Source of the DNA: Pterobdella sp. o SKG-2022
Lineage: Eukaryota; Annelida; Clitellata; Hirudinida; Piscicolidae
DNA length: 64,000 nucleotides
Direction: 5' to 3'
Assembly (NCBI GenBank): GCA_964035795.1
Contig: OZ038320.1
Location: 14,282,776-14,346,775 of the forward strand
The position numbers and the translations under genes are program-made. Below the pieces are notes generated by a model, which was not told the DNA's origin, did not search any database, and saw nothing but the letters and a program-made list of their open reading frames with translations. How positions within the stretch are numbered: position 1 is the stretch's first letter; each line of letters opens with the position of its first letter. Below are positions 63,735-64,000 of the stretch, piece after piece.

Positions 63735-64000
63735 AGTGAAAGTTTTAAGCTTAATGCTGCTTGCGTCAAGTGTTATGGTTTATGGTAGTGAGACCTGACC
63801 TCCTAAGGTGGAAGATATTAATAAAAATTCCAGAGTTGATAAAATGATGATCAGGTGAATGTGCAATGTAAACTCAAAAGATGGCAGGTCATCAGGGGAA
63901 TTGAGGGACAGACTGGGAATTCTAGACATCACTGAGGTGCTACGCAAAAATAGACTGAGATGGTTTGGGCATGTAACGAAAATGGATGTTGGTAATCCAG
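63735..64000 (+). mobile_element. LINE 3' part (family C), continues beyond the window
   Basis: Frames read LLASSVMVYGSET, then DKMMIR, MCNVNSKDGRSSGELRDRLG and RLRWFGHVTKMD, closely matching the family C copy at about 46410-46640. It starts just upstream of the acceptor of HBS1L exon 63726-63598, on the opposite strand. Confidence 0.85.

Overview
This is an AT-rich piece of an animal nuclear genome. Genes are split by many short GT-AG introns, exons are richer in G and C than their surroundings, and introns and intergenic DNA are full of decayed retrotransposons and short tandem repeats. No bacterial, phage, CRISPR or operon feature is present. The gene set (CASD1, a cysteine glutathione peroxidase, SMARCC, a BICRA/BICRAL-type protein, TBCE, HBS1L) fits Metazoa; I cannot name the clade. 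A run of exactly 200 N at 12960-13159 looks like a scaffolding placeholder.

Layout. (1) 1-316: 3' end of a LINE. (2) 1171-14855, plus strand: CASD1 (sialate O-acetyltransferase), first exon(s) off-window, with the exon carrying its catalytic GDS motif present twice in near-identical 648-bp repeats. Two of its introns hold LINE fragments and one holds the N gap. (3) 15813-17444, minus: phospholipid-hydroperoxide-type glutathione peroxidase. (4) 19171-26806, plus: SMARCC/SWI3, 25 exons, complete. (5) 27190-28652: Penelope-like and piggyBac remnants. (6) 30850-37613, minus: GLTSCR1-domain protein (BICRA/BICRAL). (7) 38319-43592, plus: tubulin cofactor E, 12 exons. (8) 44270-46880: LINE and SINE copies. 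(9) 48271-48600: inverted-repeat element. (10) 49140-52537, plus: an unrecognised single-pass membrane protein of 700 residues. (11) 53531-63726, minus: HBS1L, 20 exons seen, 5' end off-window. (12) 63735-64000: start of another LINE copy.

The host genes are mostly unrelated housekeeping functions: Golgi sialic-acid acetylation, lipid peroxide repair, tubulin folding and ribosome rescue. SMARCC and the BICRA-like protein are exceptions. They are subunits of one chromatin remodeller (non-canonical BAF), sit tail to tail and have no other recognised host gene between them.

Exon limits were set by hand from similarity to known families and by requiring reading phase to match across every intron. 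In CASD1, SMARCC, TBCE, HBS1L and the membrane protein all listed junctions are phase-consistent. In the BICRA-like gene one junction is unresolved. Main points for a second look: the duplicated catalytic exon, the lineage-specific membrane protein, a palindromic element family, and LINEs whose 3' ends run into family-specific tandem repeats.
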